Shown here piece after piece: positions 21,959-29,888 of a DNA stretch of 29,888 bases (positions are counted from its first letter, which is position 1; each line of letters begins with the position of its first letter). Below the pieces are notes generated by a model. The model searched no databases and was not told the DNA's origin. It saw only the letters and a program-made list of their open reading frames with translations. The DNA is from an uncultured Oscillibacter sp. (GTDB taxonomy: Bacteria > Bacillota > Clostridia > Oscillospirales > Oscillospiraceae), in the NCBI GenBank assembly GCA_900770295.1, contig CAAGJQ010000061.1:1-29888 (forward strand). The letters run 5' to 3'. The translations under genes were made by a program, and so were the position numbers.

Positions 21959-23392
21959 TCAGCGCCTGTCACCGGCGGGAACGTACTTGGCGATTTTTCG
22001 GGCGGCGGTGGCCTGGGAGATCCCCAGCTCCTTGGCCACGGCCACGGTGGTGCCGCAGCGGCGGTAGGAATCCTGGATGATCTGCCGCTCATAGGTATCC
22101 ATGCGCTGGGCCAGTGTGCCGCTCTGCGCCAGCAGCTCGGGCGGAGGAACGGATTCCCCCGTGTATTCCACCGGCAGATGAGTCACATCGATGATGGGGT
22201 CCTGGACGGTAATGACCATCCGCTCAATCAGGTTTTCCAGCTGCCGCACATTGCCCGGCCAGTCATACTGCTCCAGAAATGTCAGGAAACGTGGGCTGAA
22301 GGTCAGGTTCTTGTTGTATTCCCCACAGAACCGGGACAGAAACTGGTAGGCCAGAGGATAGATATCCTCCTGCCGCTGGCGCAGGGGAGGAATGTGGATG
22401 CGGATGACATTCAGCCGGTAAAAGAGGTCCGAGCGGAACAGGCCCCGCTGGACCTCTTCTTCCAGATTCCGGTTGGTGGCTACGATCAGACGGAAATCCA
22501 GCTCGATCTTCTTCGTACCGGACAGACGCTCAATGGTTTTCTCCTGAATCAGCTGCAGCAGCTTGGACTGGATATGGGGCGGCAGTTCGCCGATCTCGTC
22601 CAGAAACAGGGTCCCGTGGTTGGAGAGCTCGATCTTGCCGATCTTGCCGGAGGAAGAGGCGCCGGTGAAAGCGCCCTTTTCATATCCGAACAACTCGGAT
22701 TCAATGAGATTTTCGTGGAGAACCGCGCAGTTGACCTCAATGAAGGGACCGTCCGCCCGGTTGCTCATGGCGTGGATGTTCTTGGCGATGGCGCTCTTGC
22801 CCACGCCGGTCTCGCCGGTGATGAGAATATTGGCCTTGGTGTTGGCGGTATTCTGCATCAGAGTCCACAGCCGCTGCATGGATGCGCTCTTGAAAATCAG
22901 ACTGGTGGAAGTGGCCCGGGTGCGCAGCTCCGCGATCTCTTCGGAGAAATGAGCCAGAGAGTCCTGAAGGTTCTGGTAATTGCGATGAATGGTGTTGATC
23001 TGCTCCATGGACACCGTGTTGAAGCATACGGCGTATTTGAGCTCCCCGCGGTTATCAAACAGGGGAATGCCCACGGTCATGACGTTTTTGTGGACACGGT
23101 TGATGGTTTGGGTGGTGGTGATCTTTTTTTTCTGGCGGATGACCTCCGCCGTGATGCAGGGAGAAAATGTACCGTCCGCCTCCAGATCAAAAGCGGACTT
23201 GCCCACAATGGAGTCGTGGGCGAACCCAAAGTTTCTCTCATAAGTCTCGCTGACCCGGAGAATGATGCCCTGGGCATCGGAGAGCATCATGTCATCAGCC
23301 AGGACCAGATTGTTTTCCGGATTGATAATATCAAAAAGGCCCTTGAGATTGATGTCGTCATCAAAGAATCCAAAATCTGTGGACTGTGACAA
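21959..23392 (-). CDS. Sigma-54-dependent activator with PAS-like sensor domain
   Basis: This 477-residue enhancer-binding protein has an N-terminal PAS-like sensor (about 22-125), a short coiled linker (about 128-160), a AAA+ domain (about 165-400) and a C-terminal helix-turn-helix (about 435-470, with AVAKELGISQATAARKIAKY). The AAA+ domain shows Walker A GETGVGKS (193-200), the sigma-54-contacting GAFTGA (240-245), Walker B LFLDE (262-266) and DWPGNVRQLENLIERM. It has no receiver domain, so it probably senses a small molecule through the PAS region rather than a kinase. It is in one operon with rpoN and divergent from the butyrate operon. Palindromes at 23436, 23457 and 23588 are the likely binding sites. 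Confidence 0.93.
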   Translation of the reverse strand: MSQSTDFGFFDDDINLKGLFDIINPENNLVLADDMMLSDAQGIILRVSETYERNFGFAHDSIVGKSAFDLEADGTFSPCITAEVIRQKKKITTTQTINRVHKNVMTVGIPLFDNRGELKYAVCFNTVSMEQINTIHRNYQNLQDSLAHFSEEIAELRTRATSTSLIFKSASMQRLWTLMQNTANTKANILITGETGVGKSAIAKNIHAMSNRADGPFIEVNCAVLHENLIESELFGYEKGAFTGASSSGKIGKIELSNHGTLFLDEIGELPPHIQSKLLQLIQEKTIERLSGTKKIELDFRLIVATNRNLEEEVQRGLFRSDLFYRLNVIRIHIPPLRQRQEDIYPLAYQFLSRFCGEYNKNLTFSPRFLTFLEQYDWPGNVRQLENLIERMVITVQDPIIDVTHLPVEYTGESVPPPELLAQSGTLAQRMDTYERQIIQDSYRRCGTTVAVAKELGISQATAARKIAKYVPAGDRR

Positions 23393-23435
23393 AATTTTCG
23401 CCTGCCTTTCGCAGCTGCATGAGCGTCGCTGCTTT

Positions 23436-23451
23436 TATTCAATTTTGAGTA
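23436..23451. promoter_or_regulatory. Activator palindrome, site 1
   Basis: TATTCAATTTTGAGTA has 7-bp arms around a TT centre with one mismatch. It overlaps the -10 box of the activator gene's own promoter. Confidence 0.65.
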
Positions 23452-23476
23452 TACCATATTCAGAATTGAATAAAAA
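23448..23476 (-). promoter_or_regulatory. Extended -10 promoter of the activator-rpoN operon
   Basis: On the minus strand TGG-TATACT (23456-23448) is an extended -10 box. The -35 position (23471-23476) reads TTTTTA. Palindromes 1 and 2 overlap the -10 and the spacer/-35, so bound activator would block it. Confidence 0.55.
23457..23472. promoter_or_regulatory. Activator palindrome, site 2
   Basis: TATTCAGAATTGAATA has 7-bp arms with one mismatch. Its centre is 21 bp from that of site 1, two helical turns, which allows side-by-side binding. Confidence 0.65.
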
Positions 23477-23587
23477 GGGGAGCGGACCAAAAAAAAGCGG
23501 TCGGATTTAACAGAAAATTGCCTTTGAAATTATTGCCTCCGCACAAAACCATTTTGAAATCACAGCTGGGTAAAAAAATAAACTGGT

Positions 23588-23603
23588 TATTCAATTTTGA
23601 ATA
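23588..23603. promoter_or_regulatory. Activator palindrome, site 3 (upstream activating sequence)
   Basis: TATTCAATTTTGAATA is a perfect palindrome apart from the central TT. It is centred about 146 bp upstream of the predicted start of the butyrate operon, a usual distance for sigma-54 activators. Confidence 0.7.
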
Positions 23604-23715
23604 GACAGGAAAAAAACACCAAATTAAATGCGCTAAATGCACAAAAAAATGTGAATAAACTGTAAGAAATAGACAGAAAACGAGCGCTGATTCCCGTTTT
23701 TGACGTGGGCAAAAT

Positions 23716-23731
23716 TGGCATATAAATTGCT
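23716..23731 (+). promoter_or_regulatory. Sigma-54 (-24/-12) promoter of the butyrate operon
   Basis: TGGCATATAAATTGCT has GG at 23717-23718 and GC at 23729-23730 with the exact consensus spacing (TGGCA-N6-TTGC). The predicted start is near 23742, giving a leader of about 90 nt before the crotonase gene. Confidence 0.88.
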
Positions 23732-23831
23732 AAAATATTAAGCCGGCAAGGAAGGGATGGGCCGGAATTCTGCGCACGGACTTCCGGAAATACGCATCCC
23801 CGCTATTTAAATTTTATGAGGAGGAACTATC

Positions 23832-24632
23832 ATGTATCAGACTATTCGTTACGAGAAGAACGGCAATATCGGTATTGCCACGATCAATCGTCCCGAAGCC
23901 CTGAACGCTTTGAATTCCACCGTTATCTCTGAACTGGAGCAGCTGATCTCCGAGGTCGAGAAGGACACGGAACTGCGTGCTTTCATTCTGACTGGCGAGG
24001 GCCGCTCCTTCGTGGCCGGCGCCGATATCGGCGAGCAGTATCCCATGGACGTGGCCGCCGGCCGCAAGTGGGGCCAGCGCGGCAGCGCTCTGTTCCGCCG
24101 CATCGAGAAGCTGGAGATCCCCACCATCGCCGCGGTCAACGGCTTCGCTCTGGGCGGCGGCTGCGAGATCGCCATGTGCTGTGACATCATCCTGGCTGCC
24201 GGCCCCAACGCCGAGGGCAAGGGCGGCGCCAAGTTCGGCCAGCCCGAGGTCGGCCTGGGCATCACTCCCGGCTTCTCCGGCACCCAGCGCCTGCCCCGCC
24301 GCGTTGGCATTGCCAAGGCCAAGGAGCTGATCTTCTCCGGAAAGACCATCGGCGCCCAGGAGGCCAAGGAGATCGGCCTGGTCAATGCCGTGTATCCCCC
24401 CGAGGAGCTGCTGAACGGCGCCATCGCCATGGCCAAGTCCTTCACCGCCAATGCCCCCATCGCCGTGAAGTACTCCAAGGCCTGCATTGACCGCGGCATG
24501 CAGATGGACATTGACGATGGCATCGCCCTGGAGAACGAGCTGTTTGCCATGTGCTTCGCCACCGCCGACCAGAAGGAAGGCATGGGCGCGTTCCTGGAGA
24601 AGCGCAAGGAGAAGAACTTCCAGAACAAGTAA
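23832..24632 (+). CDS. crt: 3-hydroxybutyryl-CoA dehydratase (crotonase)
   Basis: This 266-residue enzyme is a crotonase-family enoyl-CoA hydratase. The oxyanion-hole segments are SFVAGADIGEQ (59-69) and NGFALGGGCEIAMCCD (103-118). The two catalytic glutamates are E112 and E139 (GQPEVGLGITPGFSGTQRLPR). It interconverts 3-hydroxybutyryl-CoA and crotonyl-CoA in the cytoplasm. The spacing between the two glutamates is 27 residues instead of the usual 20, because of an insertion of about seven residues with GPNAEGKGG. It is the first gene of a sigma-54-driven operon, with GAGGAGGAAC as ribosome binding site. Here it would link crotonyl-CoA made by the 4-hydroxybutyryl-CoA dehydratase with the 3-hydroxy branch of butyrate metabolism. 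Confidence 0.9.
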   Translation: MYQTIRYEKNGNIGIATINRPEALNALNSTVISELEQLISEVEKDTELRAFILTGEGRSFVAGADIGEQYPMDVAAGRKWGQRGSALFRRIEKLEIPTIAAVNGFALGGGCEIAMCCDIILAAGPNAEGKGGAKFGQPEVGLGITPGFSGTQRLPRRVGIAKAKELIFSGKTIGAQEAKEIGLVNAVYPPEELLNGAIAMAKSFTANAPIAVKYSKACIDRGMQMDIDDGIALENELFAMCFATADQKEGMGAFLEKRKEKNFQNK

Positions 24633-24670
24633 GAACTTAAAATTCGGATTTTAAAGAGGGATCAAGAGAC

Positions 24671-26227
24671 ATGAAGAAAGTTCGTGTGATTACTGCTGAA
24701 GAAGCGGCATTGATGGTCAAGGACGGCGATACCGTCTCTACCGGCGGTTTCGTCAGCTGTGCCTGCCCTGAGGCACTGACGAAGGCTCTGGAGCAGCGCT
24801 TTGTGGAAACCGGCCATCCCCGGGATCTGACCCTGTTCTTCGCGGCCGGCCAGGGCCACCGGGACGGCACCGGCGGCGACCACTTCGGCCATGAGGGCAT
24901 GTGCAAGCGCGTGGTCGGCGGCCACTGGGACCGCGCCGCCAAGCTGGGCGAGCTGGCTCTGGCCAACAAGCTGGAGGCCTATAACCTGCCCCAGGGCGTC
25001 ATCACCCACATGTACCGCGACATCGCCGCCCACAACATCGGCACCATTACCCACGTGGGCCTGTACACCTTCGTGGACCCCCGCAACGGCGGCGGCAAGC
25101 TGAACGAGTGCACCAAGGAGGACCTGGTGAAGCTGGTGAACATCGAGGGCGAGGAGCGGCTGCTGTATAAGCCCATTCCCATCGATGTCTGCCTGATCCG
25201 TGCCAGCTACGCTGACGAGTACGGCAACTGCACCGTCCATCGTGAGATCGGCCCCCTGGACGTCACCGCCCAGGCCCAGGCCACCAAGAACTCCGGCGGC
25301 AAGGTCATCGTCCAGGTCGAGAAGATCGTCCAGGGCGGCTCTCTGGACCCCAAGCTGGTGAAAATTCCCGGTATCTATGTGGACGCCATTGTGGTAGGCT
25401 CTGTGGAGGACAACATGCAGTGCCTGGGCATGCCCTATGACGGCGCCCTGACCGGCGAGTTCCGCATCCCTGTGGACGCCATTCCCCCCATTCCTCTGGA
25501 CGCCAAGAAGATCCTGGCCCGCCGTGCCGCCATGGAGCTGCCCCAGGACGCCATCGTCAACCTGGGTACCGGCGCTCCTGAGAAGATCGCCAACGTGGCC
25601 GCCGAGGAGGGCATCTCCGACAAGCTGATCCTGACCGTGGAGGCCGGCGGCATCGCGGGCGTGCCCTACGGCGGCACCCAGTTCGGCGCCTCCGCCAACG
25701 CCATGGCCATTCTGGACCACAACGTCCAGTTCGACTTCTATCAGGGCGGCGGCCTGGATGTTGCTTTCCTGGGTCTGGCCGAGACCGCTCCCAACGGCGA
25801 CCTGAACGTGTCCAAGTTCGGTACCCGTCTGGCCGGCGCCGGCGGCTTCATCGACATCACCCAGAACGCCAAGAAGGTCGTCTACTGCGGCACCTTCACC
25901 GCCAAGGGCCTGAAGACCGAGTGCAAGGACGGCAAGCTGATCATCACCCAGGAGGGCGCCAAGAAGAAGTTCGTCAAACAGGTGGAGCACATCACCTTCT
26001 CCGGCGTCTATGCCAACAAGGTGCACCAGCCCGTGCTGTACGTCACCGAGCGCGCTGTCTTTGAGCTGCGGCCCGAGGGCGTGACCCTGATCGAGATTGC
26101 CCCCGGCATTGACCTCCAGACTCAGGTCCTGGATCAGATGGAGTTCATGCCCAAGATCGCCGAGGACCTGAAGCTCATGGACGAGCGTATCTTCCGTGAT
26201 GAGCTGATGGGTCTGGCCAACGACTAA
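24671..26227 (+). CDS. Family I acyl-CoA:carboxylate CoA-transferase (YdiF/Pct type)
   Basis: This 518-residue protein has fused alpha and beta halves, as in acetate/propionate CoA-transferases. The alpha part runs to about residue 270, with GDTVSTGGFVSCACPEAL and FAAGQGHRDGTGGDHFG. The beta part follows, with the active-site glutamate E324 in LTVEAGGIAGVPYGG, which forms the glutamyl-CoA thioester. It would move CoA from acetyl- or butyryl-CoA to a carboxylic acid. Its place between crt and the dehydratase gene suggests 4-hydroxybutyrate as acceptor. The classical 4-hydroxybutyrate CoA-transferase belongs to a shorter family (about 430-440 residues), so this would be a different enzyme type in that role. 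The substrate is inferred from context only. Confidence 0.88.
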   Translation: MKKVRVITAEEAALMVKDGDTVSTGGFVSCACPEALTKALEQRFVETGHPRDLTLFFAAGQGHRDGTGGDHFGHEGMCKRVVGGHWDRAAKLGELALANKLEAYNLPQGVITHMYRDIAAHNIGTITHVGLYTFVDPRNGGGKLNECTKEDLVKLVNIEGEERLLYKPIPIDVCLIRASYADEYGNCTVHREIGPLDVTAQAQATKNSGGKVIVQVEKIVQGGSLDPKLVKIPGIYVDAIVVGSVEDNMQCLGMPYDGALTGEFRIPVDAIPPIPLDAKKILARRAAMELPQDAIVNLGTGAPEKIANVAAEEGISDKLILTVEAGGIAGVPYGGTQFGASANAMAILDHNVQFDFYQGGGLDVAFLGLAETAPNGDLNVSKFGTRLAGAGGFIDITQNAKKVVYCGTFTAKGLKTECKDGKLIITQEGAKKKFVKQVEHITFSGVYANKVHQPVLYVTERAVFELRPEGVTLIEIAPGIDLQTQVLDQMEFMPKIAEDLKLMDERIFRDELMGLAND

Positions 26228-26265
26228 ATTTTAGAACCCCCAATTTACAAGGAGGAAAAAGAAAA

Positions 26266-27744
26266 ATGGCACTGATGACCGCACAGGAATACATTGAGAG
26301 CCTGCGCAAGCTGAACACCCGGGTGTACATGTTCGGCGAGAAGATCGAGAACTGGGTGGATCACCCCATGATCCGGCCCAGCATCAACTGCGTCGCCATG
26401 ACCTACGCCCTGGCTCAGGACCCCCAGTACGCGGAATTGATGACCGTGAAGTCCAGCCTGACCGGCCACACCATCAACCGCTTCACCCACCTGCACCAGT
26501 CCACGGAGGACCTGATGAACAAGGTGAAGATGCAGCGCCTGCTGGGCCAGAAGACCGCCAGCTGCTTCCAGCGCTGCGTGGGCATGGACGCCTTCAACTC
26601 CGTGTTCTCCACCACTTACGAGATCGACGAGAAGTACGGCACCCACTATCACGAGAACTTCAAGAAGTTCCTGACCTATGTGCAGGACAACGACCTGACC
26701 GTGGACGGCGCCATGACGGACCCCAAGGGCGACCGGTCCAAGGCCCCCAGCCAGCAGGCTGATCCCGACATGTACGTCCATGTCGTGGAGCGCCGCCCCG
26801 ACGGCATTGTGGTCTGCGGCGCCAAGTGCCACCAGACCGGCTCCATCAACAGCCACTGGCACATCTTCATGCCCACCATCTCCATGGGTGAGGCCGACAA
26901 GGACTGGGCTGTGAGCTTTGCCTGCCCCACCGACGCCGAGGGAATGTACATGATCTACGGCCGTCAGTCCTGCGACACCCGGAAGCTGGAGGAGGACGCC
27001 TCCATCGACGTGGGCAACGCCAAGTTCGGCGGCCAGGAGGCCCTGGTGGTGCTGGACCACGTGTTCATCCCCAATGAGTACATCTTCCTGAACGGCGAGT
27101 ATGAGTTCGCCGGTATGATCGTGGAGCGCTTCGCCGGCTATCACCGCCAGTCCTACGGCGGCTGCAAGGTGGGCGTGGGCGACACCCTGATCGGCGCCGC
27201 CGCTCTGGCCGCTGAGTACAACGGCGTGGAGAAGGCCTCCGCTGTCAAGGACAAGCTCATCGAGATGACCCACCTGAACGAGACGCTGTTCTGCTGCGGC
27301 ATCGCCTGCTCCGCCCAGGGTTTCAAGACCAAGGCGGGTAACTATCAGATCGACCTGCTGCTGGCCAACGTGTGCAAGCAGAACGTGACCCGGTTCCCCT
27401 ATGAGATCGTCCGTCTGGCGGAGGATATCGCCGGCGGCCTGGTGGTCACCATGCCCTCTCAGAAGGACTTCCACAGCGACACGGTGGTGGGCCGGAACGG
27501 GGAGACCATCGGCGAGATCTGCAACAAGTTCTTCGCCGCCCGGGAGGGTGTCTCCACGGAGAACCGCCAGCGCATCATGCGCTTCATCGAGAACCTGTGC
27601 CTGGGCGCCGCCGCTGTCGGCTACCGCACCGAGTCCATGCACGGCGCGGGCTCTCCCCAGGCCCAGCGCATCATGATCGCCCGCCAGGGCAACATCCAGG
27701 GCAAGAAGCAGCTTGCCAAGGACATCGCCGGCATCAAGGACTAA
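26266..27744 (+). CDS. abfD: 4-hydroxybutyryl-CoA dehydratase / vinylacetyl-CoA isomerase
   Basis: This 492-residue flavoprotein with a [4Fe-4S] cluster dehydrates 4-hydroxybutyryl-CoA to crotonyl-CoA by a ketyl-radical mechanism and isomerises vinylacetyl-CoA. The cluster ligands known from the Clostridium aminobutyricum enzyme (C99, C103, H292, C299) are all present, shifted by one: C100 and C104 in ASCFQRCVG, H293 and C300 in GYHRQSYGGC. FAD-binding segments such as HQTGSINSHWHIFMPT are also conserved. Length is normal for the family. AAGGAGG lies upstream and the CoA-transferase gene ends 38 nt before. The enzyme is oxygen-sensitive, which fits a strict anaerobe. It is the diagnostic gene of the 4-aminobutyrate or succinate-to-butyrate route. 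Confidence 0.95.
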   Translation: MALMTAQEYIESLRKLNTRVYMFGEKIENWVDHPMIRPSINCVAMTYALAQDPQYAELMTVKSSLTGHTINRFTHLHQSTEDLMNKVKMQRLLGQKTASCFQRCVGMDAFNSVFSTTYEIDEKYGTHYHENFKKFLTYVQDNDLTVDGAMTDPKGDRSKAPSQQADPDMYVHVVERRPDGIVVCGAKCHQTGSINSHWHIFMPTISMGEADKDWAVSFACPTDAEGMYMIYGRQSCDTRKLEEDASIDVGNAKFGGQEALVVLDHVFIPNEYIFLNGEYEFAGMIVERFAGYHRQSYGGCKVGVGDTLIGAAALAAEYNGVEKASAVKDKLIEMTHLNETLFCCGIACSAQGFKTKAGNYQIDLLLANVCKQNVTRFPYEIVRLAEDIAGGLVVTMPSQKDFHSDTVVGRNGETIGEICNKFFAAREGVSTENRQRIMRFIENLCLGAAAVGYRTESMHGAGSPQAQRIMIARQGNIQGKKQLAKDIAGIKD

Positions 27745-27776
27745 AGCCGGAAACCACTCTATATTCGACATCCCAA

Positions 27777-27806
27777 CCGGTCCGTGGAGCGTGCTCCACG
27801 GACCGG
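27777..27806 (+). other. Intercistronic hairpin between abfD and the acyl-CoA dehydrogenase gene
   Basis: A 14-bp perfect inverted repeat, CCGGTCCGTGGAGC and GCTCCACGGACCGG with GT between, lies in the only long gap (171 nt) of the operon. No T-run follows, so it is not a standard terminator. It may protect the upstream mRNA end or mark a processing site, setting different levels for the two halves of the operon. Confidence 0.7.
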
Positions 27807-27915
27807 CGGGGACGGACTGGCAGGGACTGAAAGATCGGCCTCTGAGAGTCAGTGCGCCTCCGAAGGGTCGAAAATACCGCGAAAATCCAAAATTTGAATA
27901 TAAGGAGACAACATC

Positions 27916-29055
<1,140 letters not shown>

Positions 29056-29073
29056 GAGGAGGAAAAGACGATT

Positions 29074-29874
29074 ATGAAGATCATTGTTTGTGTCAAGCAG
29101 GTTCCCGATACGTCCGGCAAGGTGGCAGTCAATCCCGACGGCACCCTGAACCGCGCGTCCATGCAGACCATCACCAACCCCGATGATATGAACGCCGTGG
29201 AGGCCGCCCTGAAGCTGAAGGACGCCACCGGCTGCGAAGTCATCGTTGTCACCATGGGTCCCGCTCCCGCCGCCGGCATGCTGCGTGAGCTGATGGCCAT
29301 GGGCGCTGACCGGGGCGTTCTGGTGTCCGCCCGTGAGTTCGGCGGCTCCGATACCTACGCCACCTCCCAGATCCTGGCCGCCGCTGTCAGCACCATCGGC
29401 GTGGAGGACGACGACATCGTCATGTGCGGCCGTCAGGCCATCGACGGCGACACCGCCCAGGTCGGTCCCCAGATCGCCGAGAAGCTGCACCTGCCCCAGA
29501 TCACCTATGCCGCCGACATCCAGAAGGACGGCAAGACCGTCACCGTCAAGCGCATGCTGGAGGACGGCTACATGACCATCAAGACCCAGACTCCCTGCCT
29601 GATCACCTGCATCAAGGAGCTGAACAGCCCCCGCTACATGAGCATCGGCGGCATCTATGCCACCTACAACAAGCCCCTGGATGTGTATGACTACGAGAAG
29701 CTGAAGGATCATCCTCTGATCGATGCCTCCACCATCGGCCTGAAGGGCTCTCCCACCAACATCTTCAAGAGCTTCACGCCTCCCCAGAAGGGCGTCGGCG
29801 TGATGCTGGAGGGCGACGGCAAGGAGACCTGCGAGAAGCTGGCCGGCATTCTGGCCGACAAGCACATCATCTGA
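29074..29874 (+). CDS. etfB: Electron transfer flavoprotein, beta subunit
   Basis: This 266-residue protein begins MKIIVCVKQVPDTSGKVAV and carries the nucleotide/flavin-binding loop CGRQAIDGDTAQVGPQIAEKL (about residues 115-135). It also has the anchor segment LNSPRYMSIGGIY that docks on the dehydrogenase. The loop is of the type seen in bifurcating Etf proteins, in which the beta subunit holds the FAD that splits electrons from NADH between crotonyl-CoA and ferredoxin. The etfA gene should follow: the last bases of the window (GAAAGGGGATAAAC) look like its ribosome binding site, but it lies outside. AGGAGGAAAAG precedes the start. Confidence 0.93.
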   Translation: MKIIVCVKQVPDTSGKVAVNPDGTLNRASMQTITNPDDMNAVEAALKLKDATGCEVIVVTMGPAPAAGMLRELMAMGADRGVLVSAREFGGSDTYATSQILAAAVSTIGVEDDDIVMCGRQAIDGDTAQVGPQIAEKLHLPQITYAADIQKDGKTVTVKRMLEDGYMTIKTQTPCLITCIKELNSPRYMSIGGIYATYNKPLDVYDYEKLKDHPLIDASTIGLKGSPTNIFKSFTPPQKGVGVMLEGDGKETCEKLAGILADKHII

Positions 29875-29888
29875 GAAAGGGGATAAAC

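Noticed and set aside
24662..26026. A 454-codon minus-strand frame opposite the CoA-transferase gene
   Set aside because: Codon-bias shadow of a certain plus-strand gene.

Overview
The window reads as chromosomal DNA of an anaerobic, butyrate-forming Clostridia, most likely an Oscillospiraceae relative of Flavonifractor, Intestinimonas or Lawsonibacter. This rests on the gene content (4-hydroxybutyryl-CoA dehydratase, crotonase, acyl-CoA dehydrogenase and EtfB in one operon), strong AGGAGG-type ribosome binding sites, SLH and Crh-like proteins, and GC-rich codon use. The genus is an inference. No rRNA, tRNA, IS element, phage gene or CRISPR array was seen.

Layout. 1-1112: the 3' end of an alkaline phosphatase and its terminator. 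1168-2584: a YibE/F-family membrane protein behind a leader of four tandem hairpins. 2585-3467: no intact gene, with a probable decayed membrane-sensor gene. 3468-8631: a TetR regulator, then an operon of an 8-TM protein, a condensation-fold acyltransferase, an OmpR-type response regulator, a histidine kinase with almost no extracellular domain, and a small membrane protein of unknown family. 8708-10524 (minus): a MATE exporter and its MarR regulator. 10794-12404: an AI-2E-type transporter and a 4-TM small protein. 12484-13509 (minus): a zinc-type alcohol dehydrogenase. 13774-15276: two more paralogues of the unknown small membrane family. 15550-17534: two tiny membrane peptides, an uncharacterised radical SAM protein and an 11-residue-repeat amphipathic protein. 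17951-20563: an SLH-transglutaminase protein, a Crh-like HPr and carbamate kinase. 20602-23392 (minus): rpoN and a sigma-54 activator. 23832-29874: the crotonyl-CoA/butyrate operon.

Two regulatory circuits stand out. First, five promoters (upstream of 4132, 10794, 12033, 13774 and 14737) share tandem 11-bp repeats with core A(A/G)(C/T)A. The last repeat lies exactly 5 nt before a TANNNT -10 box in every case. This is the geometry expected for an OmpR/PhoB-type regulator that replaces the -35 element, and the obvious candidate is the response regulator at 6360-7031. The proposed regulon would be envelope-directed: acyltransferase, transporter, three paralogous membrane proteins, a 4-TM protein and the two-component system itself. 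I know of no description of this system.

Second, the sigma-54 activator and sigma-54 itself form one operon, divergent from the butyrate operon. That operon starts at a textbook -24/-12 promoter (23716-23731). Three copies of a 16-bp palindrome lie in the divergent region. Two overlap the activator's own sigma-70-type promoter and one lies about 146 bp upstream of the predicted start of the butyrate operon. The pathway would convert 4-hydroxybutyrate to its CoA ester, then crotonyl-CoA, then butyryl-CoA through an Etf-coupled dehydrogenase. The genes making 4-hydroxybutyrate are not in the window.
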